The notes under the pieces are model-generated. The model ran no database searches. It worked only from the letters and a program-made list of their open reading frames with translations, and had not been told where the DNA came from. Of a stretch of 32,892 nucleotides of DNA, positions 24,030 to 32,892 are shown piece after piece (the stretch's first letter is position 1; every line of letters starts with the position of its first letter). A program made the translations under genes and the position numbers. Source of the stretch: Deltaproteobacteria bacterium (GTDB lineage: Bacteria > Desulfobacterota > Binatia > UBA12015); contig JAJCZO010000223.1 in the NCBI GenBank assembly GCA_029262355.1, forward strand, positions 1 to 32,892, given 5' to 3'.

Positions 24030-24649
24030 CGGCCGAGCTCGCAGCGGTTGGCTTGGGAGCCTACCTGCTCGGGTCCATTCCCAGCGGATACCTACTGGGC
24101 CTGCTGTACCGGGTCGACGTCCGCGAGGAAGGGAGCGGTAACATCGGCGCGACGAACGTCGCGCGCTCCGTCGGTCGATCCGCTGGGGTGGCCACTCTCG
24201 CGATCGACATGGCCAAGGGGGCCGCGCCCGTGCTTGTCGTCGAAGGCCTCGAGTGGATTGGTCACCCAGAGCCCCACCTCGGGCTGGATGCTCGCATCGT
24301 CGCCGCGGTCTCTGCGGTGTGCGGCCACATCTTTTCCATCTTCCTGAGCTTTCGCGGCGGCAAGGGTGTGGCCACTACGCTCGGAGCTCTGGGCGCTCTG
24401 GCGCCCGCGGCCGCCATCGTGGCCGTGGTGGCGTTCGGCGTCGTGCTCGCGGCTGCGCGAATCGTCTCCGTCGCGTCGGTCATCGCGGCGGTCGCGGCGC
24501 CCATCGGTGCTGTCTGGCTGGGCTACCCACAGGCCGAAACGGGCGCAATGGTCGTGATGGCGCTGTTGATCGTCGGTAGGCACCGCAACAACTTCGCTCG
24601 CCTCTGGGCGGGCACCGAACCGCGACTCGGTTCGCGCGCCGACGGCTGA
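24026..24649 (+). CDS. plsY: acyl-phosphate:glycerol-3-phosphate acyltransferase
   Basis: PlsY acylates glycerol 3-phosphate with acyl-phosphate in the inner membrane, the first step of phospholipid synthesis in most bacteria. The 207-residue protein has several membrane helices and the three conserved cytoplasmic loop motifs. These are GSIPSGYLLG (16-25) with GSGNIGATN (36-44), GHIFSIFLSFRGGKGVAT (100-117), and RHRNNFARL near the C-terminus. The third is the usual HxxN loop. It is coupled to the preceding small gene by an ATGA overlap. No terminator is clear before the nitrogen-control region downstream. The call is secure. Confidence 0.95.
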   Translation: MTAELAAVGLGAYLLGSIPSGYLLGLLYRVDVREEGSGNIGATNVARSVGRSAGVATLAIDMAKGAAPVLVVEGLEWIGHPEPHLGLDARIVAAVSAVCGHIFSIFLSFRGGKGVATTLGALGALAPAAAIVAVVAFGVVLAAARIVSVASVIAAVAAPIGAVWLGYPQAETGAMVVMALLIVGRHRNNFARLWAGTEPRLGSRADG

Positions 24650-24657
24650 GACCCGAG

Positions 24658-24692
24658 TGCCTATCTCGTAGGCAGTGCTCACCATTTGGGCA
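24658..24692 (+). promoter_or_regulatory. two NtrC-like dyads (TGC-N11-GCA) upstream of amtB
   Basis: TGCCTATCTCGTAGGCA (24658-24674) is a perfect 6-5-6 dyad. TGCTCACCATTTGGGCA (24676-24692) has the same TGC-N11-GCA frame with one mismatch between arms. This 17-bp geometry is that of NtrC enhancer sites. They lie about 80-110 bases upstream of the predicted sigma-54 start, a usual enhancer position. Another inverted repeat, GGGCA-N6-TGCCC, lies at 24712-24727. Binding is inferred. Confidence 0.5.
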
Positions 24693-24743
24693 ACTCCAAT
24701 GATCACCGGAAGGGCATCCTGTTGCCCCGAGTGCCTTTTGAGC

Positions 24744-24760
24744 CGGCACCCACATTGCAT
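24744..24760 (+). promoter_or_regulatory. sigma-54 (-24/-12) promoter of amtB-glnK
   Basis: CGGCACCCACATTGCAT matches the -24/-12 consensus, with GGCAC at 24745-24749 and TTGCA at 24755-24759. Exactly ten bases separate the key GG (24745-24746) from the key GC (24757-24758). Transcription would start near 24770, giving a leader of about 43 bases before the amtB ATG. The downstream nitrogen genes fit sigma-54 control. Confidence 0.8.
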
Positions 24761-24812
24761 GTGCCCAACAGAGGTTCAGGACGACCTAGCCGCTCGAGAG
24801 GAGCCCGATACG

Positions 24813-26493
<1,681 letters not shown>

Positions 26494-26557
26494 ACGCTGG
26501 TCTTCCTCGCTCCATGATGGTCTGCGGGCGGGCATTTCCGACCTGCGGCGTACGATC

Positions 26558-26595
26558 GCGGCGGTCGCCTTACGGGCGACCGCCGCTTTCGTTTG
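26558..26595 (+). terminator. rho-independent terminator after amtB-glnK
   Basis: GCGGCGGTCGCC (26558-26569) and GGCGACCGCCGC (26575-26586) form a perfect 12-bp stem with a 5-base loop, followed by TTTCGTTTG. It lies 64 bases past the glnK stop, before the next gene. It is the strongest terminator in the window. Confidence 0.85.
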
Positions 26596-26673
26596 TATCC
26601 CCCGCCATCGATTCGAAGCGATCGCTTCCCGCCTCCCTGCCTCGGCCATACGCCCATCACGGGGAGGATGGCC

Positions 26674-27477
26674 ATGAACGAGAGGCGAGAGATGAAACGT
26701 GGGTTGGCGGGAGGAGTCGGCGCGATGGCGATTCTCGGTGCCGTCCTATCGAGCTGCGGCGGCTCGGAGAGCCGAGACGTCGGGTCGCACGCGGTCCTGT
26801 TCGACGGGCCGCCCGGAGAGCTCCTGCCGCATGAGATCGGCCGCACGAGTCGCTTCCTCGTGAGCGCCCGCAGTGGAGACGACACCATCTGGTCCCTGTT
26901 CACGACGCGCGTATTGAGCGAAGGACCGGACGGTGAGTTCATCCTCGAGAGCGCGCCGGACGGTGGCAGGCCCCGACGCATTCGCGCTCGGGAAGTCGGC
27001 GACCAGGTCAGGCTCGAAGCGGTCGCGGTCGAGCAGCCGGACGGCTTCCTATGGGCCGACGTGCGCCCGCCGGCGGTTCTGGTCCAGACCCCGGTCATCG
27101 CTGGCGAAGCGCTCGAAACCCGGTTCGTCCGAACGGTCGAGGTCCTCCTCGAGATCGACGGCGTTCAGCAGGCCCGGTCGATCACATTCGAGGGTACGAG
27201 CGAACGAACACCGCGCGCGCGCGAGGAGATCATCGTCGGCGACCGTGCCCTGTCGGCCCTGGCGTTCGATGTGCGGGGGGAGAGTCAGCTTGCGAGCGTC
27301 GGCGATCTCGCAGACGACGGGAGCGCTCCGACGCTGCGCCTGGCGCTGCGCGGAACCGAGTACCGCTCGCCCGGCGTCGGCCTCGTACGCGAGGTGGCCA
27401 AACTGACGATCCAGGTGGGTGACGCGAACGCGGTGGTCCACCTACGAACCGAGCGCGAATTTGATCACGAGGGATGA
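26674..27477 (+). CDS. lipoprotein of unknown function
   Basis: The 267-residue product has a lipoprotein signal with lipobox LSSC (Cys28), followed by a Gly/Ser/Glu tether. The ATG at 26674 is chosen because GGGGAGG lies six bases upstream; ATG codons at 26668 and 26692 are alternatives. The mature part is polar, acidic and apparently all beta, with no membrane segment and no family I recognise. Regularly spaced strands such as VRTVEVLLEIDGVQQARSIT and a C-terminal KLTIQVGDANAVVHL suggest one or two sandwich domains. It stands alone between the glnK terminator and a convergent acyl-CoA synthetase gene. Envelope localisation is a firm inference; the role is unknown. Confidence 0.78.
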   Translation: MNERREMKRGLAGGVGAMAILGAVLSSCGGSESRDVGSHAVLFDGPPGELLPHEIGRTSRFLVSARSGDDTIWSLFTTRVLSEGPDGEFILESAPDGGRPRRIRAREVGDQVRLEAVAVEQPDGFLWADVRPPAVLVQTPVIAGEALETRFVRTVEVLLEIDGVQQARSITFEGTSERTPRAREEIIVGDRALSALAFDVRGESQLASVGDLADDGSAPTLRLALRGTEYRSPGVGLVREVAKLTIQVGDANAVVHLRTEREFDHEG

Positions 27478-27536
27478 ATCCGCGCGAACGCCCCGGCATG
27501 TAGAGCGATCGAGGTACGCCCCCTGGTCGCGGATCT

Positions 27537-27567
27537 AGGGCCGCATCGCCCACGATTGAGCGGCCCT
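27537..27567. terminator. inverted repeat between convergent genes
   Basis: AGGGCCGC (27537-27544) and GCGGCCCT (27560-27567) form an 8-bp stem with a 15-base loop. It lies between the lipoprotein stop (27477) and the acyl-CoA synthetase stop (27632). No T-run follows on either strand, so termination is only possible. Confidence 0.35.
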
Positions 27568-27631
27568 GTAGCCGGCTCGGGGCCTCGCCACACCGGCAAG
27601 CGTACCGATCACTGGCGCGGTCGGAGCCCAC

Positions 27632-29062
27632 TCACTTCGTAGCGAGGGCATAGCGCGAACGAAGCTCCGCGCGACGAACCTTGCCTGCCGCCGTGCGCGG
27701 AAAATCCGCGACCCGTACGACGGCATGCGGCAATTTGAACGCGGCTAGATGGGGTCGCGCGAATGCTCGAAGCTCCTCGAGAGTAACGTCCTCGCTGGCG
27801 ATCACCGCCGCCGTCACCTGCTCGCCCCATCGGCCGTGCGGCGTACCAAAGACGACGGCTTCGGCGACGCTCGGATGGCGCCTGAGCACGAGCTCCACCT
27901 CGTCGGGACTCACGTTCTCGCCGCCAGAGATGATGACCTCCTTCAGCCGACCGGTGATGTAGAGGAAGCCGTTCGCATCGAGCCGACCGAGGTCGCCGGT
28001 GTGAAGCCAGCCATCGCGAAGCGCCTTCGCGGTCGCCTCCGGGTCGTCTCGATAGCCGCGCATCACCATCGGTCCGCGCGCAACGATCTCTCCCGTCTCG
28101 TCCGCACCGAGGAAGACATCGTCCACGCCTCGAACCGCGAGCTCACAGGACCTGTGCGGACGTCCCACCGTGCCCTCGTACTCGAGTGCCTCCTGCCCGG
28201 TCGTCATGGTCAAGCCGTCGGTGCTCTCGGTCAGGCCATAGGCTTCCAGGATCTCCGCGCCGACGAACCGCTCCGCCAGCGTTTGCTTCACCTCCATCGG
28301 CGTTACCGCGCTCCCCACCGTGACCTTCGCCAGACTCGGCGCCGGGACGAGATCAGAATCGAGCAGGGGCCCGATCATGGCCGGCACCAACGGCAAGTCC
28401 GTAACGCCGTTGTCTCGGATCACGCGCGCAACCCGTTCCGGCTCGAAGCCGCCCAGCAAGATCGTGCCGCCCGTGATCAATCGCGCCACGTAGTGCGAAA
28501 CGAAGACCGGATTGTGGGACAACGGACTCACGACGACCGCCACCGACGCCGCAGTGTCGCGCCGCGTGCGGGCTACGGCCTGCGCGGCGGCGATCATGTT
28601 CCCGTGCGTCAACTGAACGCCCTTGGGATGTCCCGTCGTTCCGGAGGTGTAGGCAAGAACCGCGTCCGAGCTCGGACCTGCGTCGTCACCGCCGAGCGCC
28701 TCGCTCGCGGTCCCCAGCGCTCGCGCAGCACGGCTCGCGCCGTCGATCTCGAGACGAGCCGTCGCACCGGCCTGGGTGAGAAGGGCGTCGACCTCGGCAT
28801 CGACCAGCTTCGGATTGAGAGGCACGGCAACGGCTCCGGCCCGCCAGATGCCGAAGAGCCCAGCAATGTGCGCCGCTGTGTTGCGGACGACCAGACCTAC
28901 GCGGGCGCCCTCGGCGCAACCGACTCGCGCGAGCTCCGCCGCCACACTGGTGGCTGCTCGGTCGAGGGTTGCGACATCGGTGGTGCGATCCACCTCGACG
29001 ATCCGTGCCCAGCGTGCCCCACGCTTCGCGGCCACCGCGAGCGCCTCCGAAAGCCCGTGCAT
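27632..29062 (-). CDS. class I adenylate-forming acyl-CoA synthetase
   Basis: The enzyme activates a carboxylic acid as an acyl-adenylate and transfers it to CoA. The 476-residue protein is on the short side for the family. It has the P-loop AYTSGTTGHPKGVQLTHGN (137-155), YGLTES (the A5 motif), GWLHTGDLGRLDANGFLYIT with the ATP-ribose Asp, and GRLKEVIISGGENVSP at the hinge. The catalytic lysine is in PRTAAGKVRR near the C-terminus. The fatty or aromatic acid used cannot be read from sequence. It starts at ATG 29062, six bases after the quinone-oxidoreductase-like gene, so the two are co-transcribed. GGAGG lies twelve bases upstream of the start. Confidence 0.92.
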   Translation of the reverse strand: MHGLSEALAVAAKRGARWARIVEVDRTTDVATLDRAATSVAAELARVGCAEGARVGLVVRNTAAHIAGLFGIWRAGAVAVPLNPKLVDAEVDALLTQAGATARLEIDGASRAARALGTASEALGGDDAGPSSDAVLAYTSGTTGHPKGVQLTHGNMIAAAQAVARTRRDTAASVAVVVSPLSHNPVFVSHYVARLITGGTILLGGFEPERVARVIRDNGVTDLPLVPAMIGPLLDSDLVPAPSLAKVTVGSAVTPMEVKQTLAERFVGAEILEAYGLTESTDGLTMTTGQEALEYEGTVGRPHRSCELAVRGVDDVFLGADETGEIVARGPMVMRGYRDDPEATAKALRDGWLHTGDLGRLDANGFLYITGRLKEVIISGGENVSPDEVELVLRRHPSVAEAVVFGTPHGRWGEQVTAAVIASEDVTLEELRAFARPHLAAFKLPHAVVRVADFPRTAAGKVRRAELRSRYALATK

Positions 29063-29068
29063 CCGCGC

Positions 29069-30049
29069 TCAGACCTCCAGAAGAACCTTGCCGACGTGGG
29101 CGCCCGCTTCGAGGACACGATGAGCCTGTGCCGCTTCGCGAAGAGGAAGCACCTGATCGACCACGGGCGCGATCCGCCCCGCTTCGATCGCCGGGCCGAA
29201 GCGCTCGAGGAAGCCACGAACGATCGCGGCCTTCTCGCCGGCGGGACGCGCCCGAAGGGTAGAGCCGATCACCCGCAGACGGCGAAGCAAGAGCGCCCCG
29301 CAGTCGAGAGTCCCCTGCGCCCCGCCGGTGATCCCGATCACGACGAGCCGGCCACCGATCGCCAACGATGCCAGGTTCGGTTCGAGGTAGGGGCCTCCGA
29401 TCGAGTCGAGCACCACGTCGACACCCACCCCCTCGGTGAGCGTGGCGATTCGCTCGGCGAACTTCTCGGTCTTGTAGTTGATCGCCGCAGTCGCGCCGAG
29501 CTCCAGACACCGCGCGCACTTCTCGTCACTACCGGCGGTCACGTAGCAGCGACCGCCGGCCTCACGAACCAACTGCATCGAAGCCGTGCCGATTCCGCTC
29601 CCCCCCCCGTGCACCAGGAGCCCTCCTCCGCGGGGGAAGTCTGCGAGCTGAAAGACGTTCAGGAAGACGGTGAGGCAGACCTCCGGAAGCCCTGCCGCGC
29701 GCACCAGGTCGAGTCCTTCCGGAACGGCCATCACCGAGCCATGGTGCGCGACCACCTGCTCGGCGTACCCACCACCGGCGAGCAGGGCCATCACGCGATC
29801 ACCGATCTGGAGCCCCGCGGGTACGGCGGCGCCCTTCTCGATCACCTCACCGGAGCACTCGAGGCCCAGGACGTCCGAGACACCGGGAGGAGGCGGGTAG
29901 AACCCCATCCTCTGGTTCACGTCGGCTCGATTGACCGCCGTGGCCCTCACCCGGATGAGAACGTCTTCTGGGCCCGGCCTCGGATCGGGCACCTGCCCCC
30001 ACCGAAGCACTCCCGGGTCGCCCGGGCCGTCCATCACGATCGCTTTCAC
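29069..30049 (-). CDS. NAD(P)H quinone oxidoreductase-like enzyme (zinc-free MDR, PIG3 type)
   Basis: The 326-residue protein is a medium-chain dehydrogenase/reductase without the structural-zinc cysteine lobe. It begins MKAIVMDGPG and keeps the family VRATAVNRADVNQRMG and GLECSGEV segments. The nucleotide loop is VHGGGSGIGTASMQL. NYKTEKF and LDSIGGPYLEPNL follow, as in PIG3/quinone oxidoreductases. The start is GTG at 30049, with AGAGGAG six bases upstream. It probably reduces a quinone, or an enone or enoyl substrate, with NADPH; the true substrate is unknown. It precedes the acyl-CoA synthetase by six bases. An acyl-CoA context suggests redox chemistry on CoA-linked or related intermediates, which is inference. 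Confidence 0.9.
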   Translation of the reverse strand: MKAIVMDGPGDPGVLRWGQVPDPRPGPEDVLIRVRATAVNRADVNQRMGFYPPPPGVSDVLGLECSGEVIEKGAAVPAGLQIGDRVMALLAGGGYAEQVVAHHGSVMAVPEGLDLVRAAGLPEVCLTVFLNVFQLADFPRGGGLLVHGGGSGIGTASMQLVREAGGRCYVTAGSDEKCARCLELGATAAINYKTEKFAERIATLTEGVGVDVVLDSIGGPYLEPNLASLAIGGRLVVIGITGGAQGTLDCGALLLRRLRVIGSTLRARPAGEKAAIVRGFLERFGPAIEAGRIAPVVDQVLPLREAAQAHRVLEAGAHVGKVLLEV

Positions 30050-30182
30050 GGAGATCTCCTCTCTGGCCAGCTGCTGTGCCTTCGTGGCTCATACACCGAG
30101 GCTCGAGTGCAAGCCCGGCGTCCACGTGCGCTCGTTGGCGGTGCGGCGACGGGGCGTCCTACCGAGGTCGACATGAAGTGCG

Positions 30183-30479
30183 CTAACGGCCGCGCGCACG
30201 TCGCAACGAGGTACCGGCCTCGCGAATACAGAGCGTCGCGGCCTCCTCGGGGGTCGCACCGTTGGCCAACGCTTGAACGGCGTCGTCGTCCTTGTCGATC
30301 GCTCGGGCGAAGTAGCGTGTCGAGGAGTCGGTGGAGAGCGCATCCTCGAACACGCTGAGGAGGAAGCAGCCCCGCACCGCCTCCGTGAAGTCGAGTACGA
30401 ATTCGGCCTGTCCGACGAGGGTGGCCAGCTCGGTCAGGTTCTCGCTCTCGGGAATCTGGGTCCAGTCCATGACCCCCAT
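30183..30479 (-). CDS. small protein of unknown function
   Basis: The 98-residue reading frame starts at ATG 30479 (or ATG 30470, MDWTQIPES) and ends at 30183. It is soluble, with an acidic, helical middle (TEAVRGCFLLSVFEDALSTD, then FARAIDKDDDAVQALANGA) and a basic tail (RRARGR). No family is recognised. It is divergent from the acyl-CoA dehydrogenase gene and lies 133 bases upstream of the quinone-oxidoreductase-like gene on the same strand. The in-frame extension further upstream overlaps the dehydrogenase gene and looks like a shadow. Balanced, non-repetitive composition supports it as a real gene, but the ribosome site is weak. Confidence 0.55.
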   Translation of the reverse strand: MGVMDWTQIPESENLTELATLVGQAEFVLDFTEAVRGCFLLSVFEDALSTDSSTRYFARAIDKDDDAVQALANGATPEEAATLCIREAGTSLRRARGR

Positions 30480-30483
30480 TTTA

Positions 30484-30515
30484 GGCGAAAGAAGCGCCGC
30501 TGACACTGGCGAAAG
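30484..30515. promoter_or_regulatory. divergent promoter region with 8-bp direct repeats
   Basis: Only 64 bases separate the small gene (start 30479) from the acyl-CoA dehydrogenase (start 30544). GGCGAAAG occurs at 30484-30491 and again at 30508-30515, 24 bases apart. That could be an operator shared by both directions. No clear -35/-10 pair was found. Confidence 0.3.
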
Positions 30516-30543
30516 CCCCCAAAAAGGGCGACGATCTCCGCTC

Positions 30544-31728
30544 ATGGCTGCCCCCGACTCGCCAATCCAACCCCTGCCCGGACAGCTCGAGCCCGAGCTG
30601 CCGAGCGAAGAACACCAAATGCTGCGCGACCTGGCGCGCGAGTTCACGGCGAACGAGGTCGAGCCCCAGGCGGGAGCCCACGACCACGACGCGACGATGA
30701 ACGTCGCCCTGATGCGTCGCGCCGGGGAGCTCGGACTCCTGGGGATCACCATCCCGGCCGAGGCCGGTGGGGCCGGGTTAGACGCAACGGCGGCGGTGAT
30801 CGCCCACCACGAGCTGGCGAAGAGCGACCCTGGTTTCACCCTCGCGCTTCTCGCCCACGCGATCCTGTTCGTGAACAACTTCTATCACTCGGCCAACACC
30901 GAGCAGCGCTCGCGTTTCCTGCCTGACGTCCTGAGTGGCAAACAGATCGGCGCAATGGGCATGACCGAGCCCGGTGCCGGAACCGATGTCCTCGCCATGA
31001 AGACCACCGCCGTTCGCCGCGGCGACGACTACGTTCTGGACGGCCGCAAGACGTTCATCACGAACGCGCCCGACGCGAGCTGTTTCCTCGTGTACGCCAA
31101 GGTTGACGATCGCATCACGGCCTTCGTGGTCGAAAAGGACCGACCGGGATTCGATGTCGGGGTGCCGATCGAGAAGATGGGCATGCGGGCATCGCCGATG
31201 GCCGAGCTGATCTTCGACCAGTGCATCGTCCCCGCCGAGAACCTGCTCGGCGCCGAAGGCGGCGGCATGACACACATGATGAGGAATCTCGAGATCGAGC
31301 GGATCTGCCTGGCGGCGATGAGTGTCGGAATCGCAGATCGCTGCCTCGCGGTGATGGCGCGCTACAGCGTGGACCGCGAAGCCTTCGGGAAGCCGATCGC
31401 AGAGTTCGGACAGATCCAGCGCTACATCGCCGACTCATTCGCCAAGGCCGAAGCGGCACGAACTCTCGTCTATCGCGTGGCGCAAACGGTCGGAGCGGAA
31501 AGCCGCAACCGCATCGGCACCGACGCCGCAAAGTTGTTCGCTGCCCCGGTCGGCAAAGAAATCGCCGACAACGCGATGCAGGTGCTGGGCGGCTGGGGCT
31601 ACTGCACCGAGTTCACGGTGGAGCGCCTGCTACGCGACGCAAAGCTCCTCGAGATCGGCGGCGGCACCCTCGAGTCCCACCAGAAGAACCTCACGCGCGA
31701 CCTCACGCGGGCGCTTTCGCGCGCATGA
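30544..31728 (+). CDS. acyl-CoA dehydrogenase (isovaleryl/long-chain type active site)
   Basis: This flavoprotein oxidises acyl-CoA to 2-enoyl-CoA and passes electrons to ETF. The 394-residue protein has the full fold: GMTEPGAGTDV (FAD/substrate), RKTFITNAPDA, and the late FAD segment QVLGGWGYCTEFTVERLLRD. The catalytic Glu of medium-chain enzymes sits in an EGT motif near the C-terminus. Here that site reads EIGGGT (370-375), with Gly373. Instead, Glu252 in LEIERICLA lies where isovaleryl- and long-chain-type enzymes place their base. A branched or long acyl substrate is therefore more likely than a medium straight chain; this is inference. Its stop overlaps the next gene as ATGA. Confidence 0.93.
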   Translation: MAAPDSPIQPLPGQLEPELPSEEHQMLRDLAREFTANEVEPQAGAHDHDATMNVALMRRAGELGLLGITIPAEAGGAGLDATAAVIAHHELAKSDPGFTLALLAHAILFVNNFYHSANTEQRSRFLPDVLSGKQIGAMGMTEPGAGTDVLAMKTTAVRRGDDYVLDGRKTFITNAPDASCFLVYAKVDDRITAFVVEKDRPGFDVGVPIEKMGMRASPMAELIFDQCIVPAENLLGAEGGGMTHMMRNLEIERICLAAMSVGIADRCLAVMARYSVDREAFGKPIAEFGQIQRYIADSFAKAEAARTLVYRVAQTVGAESRNRIGTDAAKLFAAPVGKEIADNAMQVLGGWGYCTEFTVERLLRDAKLLEIGGGTLESHQKNLTRDLTRALSRA

Positions 31729-32519
31729 GCAATCTCAGCCTCATCGTACGAACGACCCTCCAGATCTACGCCGACGCGCTCCGGGAGAGCACAAAGGCTC
31801 TCGGCAAGAACCTATGGATCATCGGCCTCGTGCCGGCCTATACGCTCCTCCTCCAGCTGGTCGGGGGACTCGCCATGAATCTCGGATTCGCCGGGGGATT
31901 TCTCATGTTCCTCGCGACGGCCGCCTGCGCGTCCTCGTTCCTCACCGTCGTCGGCGAGGCGGTCTCGCATGGTCACATCCGCTTCACTGAGATCGGCCAG
32001 ACATTCGGTCGGTTCTTCAGCCGTCTGATTACGGTGTTCTTCATGTTCTGGATCGTCCGGCTGCTGCTGGGGATGATCGTCTCGGCGAACCCGAACATGC
32101 TCTGGCTGATGATCGCGGTGAACACCGGCATCTTCATCGCATTCAACCCGATCCCCGAACTGATCTATCAAGGCACGAACGACGGCATGGCGCTCCTGGA
32201 AGACGCGCTCCAGTTTACGCGAGACAACCTGGTCGAATGGCTGGTACCGGTCGCAATCATGATGACGCCCTTCTTCCTGATCGACATCCGGGTGGGCTTC
32301 CGGGTCATGGCGGAACTCGACATCCAGAACGCGCTCCAACTGGTGCTCGGTGCGAGTGCGGCCTGGCTCCCCTTGGACGGTCCCCTGCTGTCGATCGTGG
32401 CCACCGCACTCGCAAGTGCGCTGCTCGTCTGGGCAATGCTGTTCCGCGGCTTTCTGTTCCGCGCGCTCGCACACTCCGGTCGCCGCCAACGCATCTTCGC
32501 CTCACGCGCGCGAAGCTGA
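31725..32519 (+). CDS. multi-pass membrane protein, unknown function
   Basis: The 264-residue product is translationally coupled to the acyl-CoA dehydrogenase through an ATGA overlap. About six hydrophobic helices are visible, including regions near 29-48, 52-75, 99-121, 124-142, 176-190 and 215-246. The C-terminus is basic (RRQRIFASRARS). The topology resembles DUF4013/glycerophosphoryl-diester-like membrane domains, but I do not recognise a specific family. The arrangement suggests a membrane function tied to the CoA-thioester genes, possibly transport or lipid handling, but nothing in the sequence proves it. Confidence 0.75.
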   Translation: MSNLSLIVRTTLQIYADALRESTKALGKNLWIIGLVPAYTLLLQLVGGLAMNLGFAGGFLMFLATAACASSFLTVVGEAVSHGHIRFTEIGQTFGRFFSRLITVFFMFWIVRLLLGMIVSANPNMLWLMIAVNTGIFIAFNPIPELIYQGTNDGMALLEDALQFTRDNLVEWLVPVAIMMTPFFLIDIRVGFRVMAELDIQNALQLVLGASAAWLPLDGPLLSIVATALASALLVWAMLFRGFLFRALAHSGRRQRIFASRARS

Positions 32520-32561
32520 GGCTGCGGTGCTTCGCGTGCGACGCGTGGAGGTCAACCCCGC

Positions 32562-32892
32562 ATGAACGCGCGCCCGCTCTCCGACCTCCGAGTTCTCGAA
32601 CTCGGCCAGGTCTACAATGGCCCGTATTGCGGACTGCTGCTGGCCGCGCAGGGTGCAGATGTCATCAAGGTCGAGCCTCCGGGCGGAGAGATCCTTCGAC
32701 GTCACGAGACCTCACCGCCGGGCGGAAGCTACTCGTTCCTCATGCTCAACGCCGACAAGCGCGGCGTGACGCTCGACTTGAAGAGCGATCGCGGCCGAGA
32801 GCTGTTCCTGCGGCTCGTCGAGCGCGCCGACGTCGTGGTCGAGAACTTTCGGCAAGACGTCCTTCGCGACCTCGGTCTCACCTGGGACGTGC
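32562..32892 (+). CDS. class III CoA-transferase (CaiB/BaiF family), cut by right edge
   Basis: The first 110 residues are present. They start at ATG 32562 with GGAGG upstream, 42 bases after the membrane protein gene. LSDLRVLELGQVYNGPYCG, then AAQGADVIKVEPPGGE, then LNADKRGVTLDLKSDRGREL and ERADVVVENFRQDVLRDLGL are the standard N-terminal Rossmann-type motifs of the family. The catalytic aspartate normally lies near residue 170 and is outside the window. Family members move CoA between carboxylic acids, and some are racemases, so the exact reaction is open. The context supports catabolism or activation of an organic acid. Confidence 0.92.
   Translation, partial: MNARPLSDLRVLELGQVYNGPYCGLLLAAQGADVIKVEPPGGEILRRHETSPPGGSYSFLMLNADKRGVTLDLKSDRGRELFLRLVERADVVVENFRQDVLRDLGLTWDV

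Noticed and set aside
24675-24812. N-terminal extension of AmtB
   Set aside because: It would cover the sigma-54 promoter; the ATG at 24813 has a strong ribosome site and begins the signal peptide.
27749-30358. 869-residue plus-strand open frame opposite the acyl-CoA synthetase and oxidoreductase
   Set aside because: It is antisense to two enzymes with complete active-site motifs; its composition is typical of GC-rich shadow frames.

Overview
The window is GC-rich chromosomal DNA from a Gram-negative bacterium. It carries type IV pilus assembly genes with an outer-membrane secretin, several lipoproteins with lipoboxes, and a sigma-54-type promoter ahead of amtB-glnK. The pilMNOPQ-aroK-aroB order, the GC-rich codon use and the abundance of acyl-CoA/CoA-transferase genes suggest a deltaproteobacterial-type lineage in the broad sense (Myxococcota, Desulfobacterota or Binatota-like). 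That placement is an inference and was not tested. No phage, insertion sequence, CRISPR array or rRNA was seen. Coding density is high and no gene-free gap exceeds 300 bases.

Left part (1-12.4 kb), mostly minus strand. A DUF3604 (PHP-like metal-binding) protein runs off the left edge, next to aroQ. A small plus-strand membrane protein faces a long operon across a shared terminator. Read in its own direction, that operon is pilM-pilN-pilO-pilP-pilQ-aroK-aroB followed by two lipoprotein genes, the second an 828-residue Ig-like modular protein. The pil genes overlap by 1-4 bases, which implies translational coupling. The PilQ secretin appears to be a lipoprotein, while PilP lacks the usual lipid-anchor cysteine.

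Middle (12.4-23.3 kb). Divergent from pilM is a housekeeping run on the plus strand: priA, then def-fmt-rsmB-rpe with overlapping, mostly non-ATG starts. These genes cover replication restart, removal and addition of the formyl group, rRNA methylation and the pentose phosphate pathway. A 39-bp tandem repeat forms the 3' ends of both rpe and the facing gene for a multi-pass GT-C-like membrane protein. Next comes a soluble histidine kinase with three GAF domains and one PAS domain, with no response regulator beside it.

Right part (23.3-32.9 kb). tRNA-Pro(CGG), a small coiled-coil membrane protein and plsY are followed by amtB-glnK. That pair sits behind a -24/-12 promoter and two NtrC-like dyads and ends in a strong terminator. 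After an unassigned lipoprotein comes a CoA-thioester cluster. An acyl-CoA synthetase, a quinone-oxidoreductase-like enzyme and a small unknown gene are on the minus strand. An acyl-CoA dehydrogenase, a membrane protein and a class III CoA-transferase (cut by the right edge) are on the plus strand.

No wholly new system is demonstrated. The best candidates for something undescribed are the lipidated PilQ with non-lipidated PilP, and the two lipoproteins at the tail of the pilus operon.
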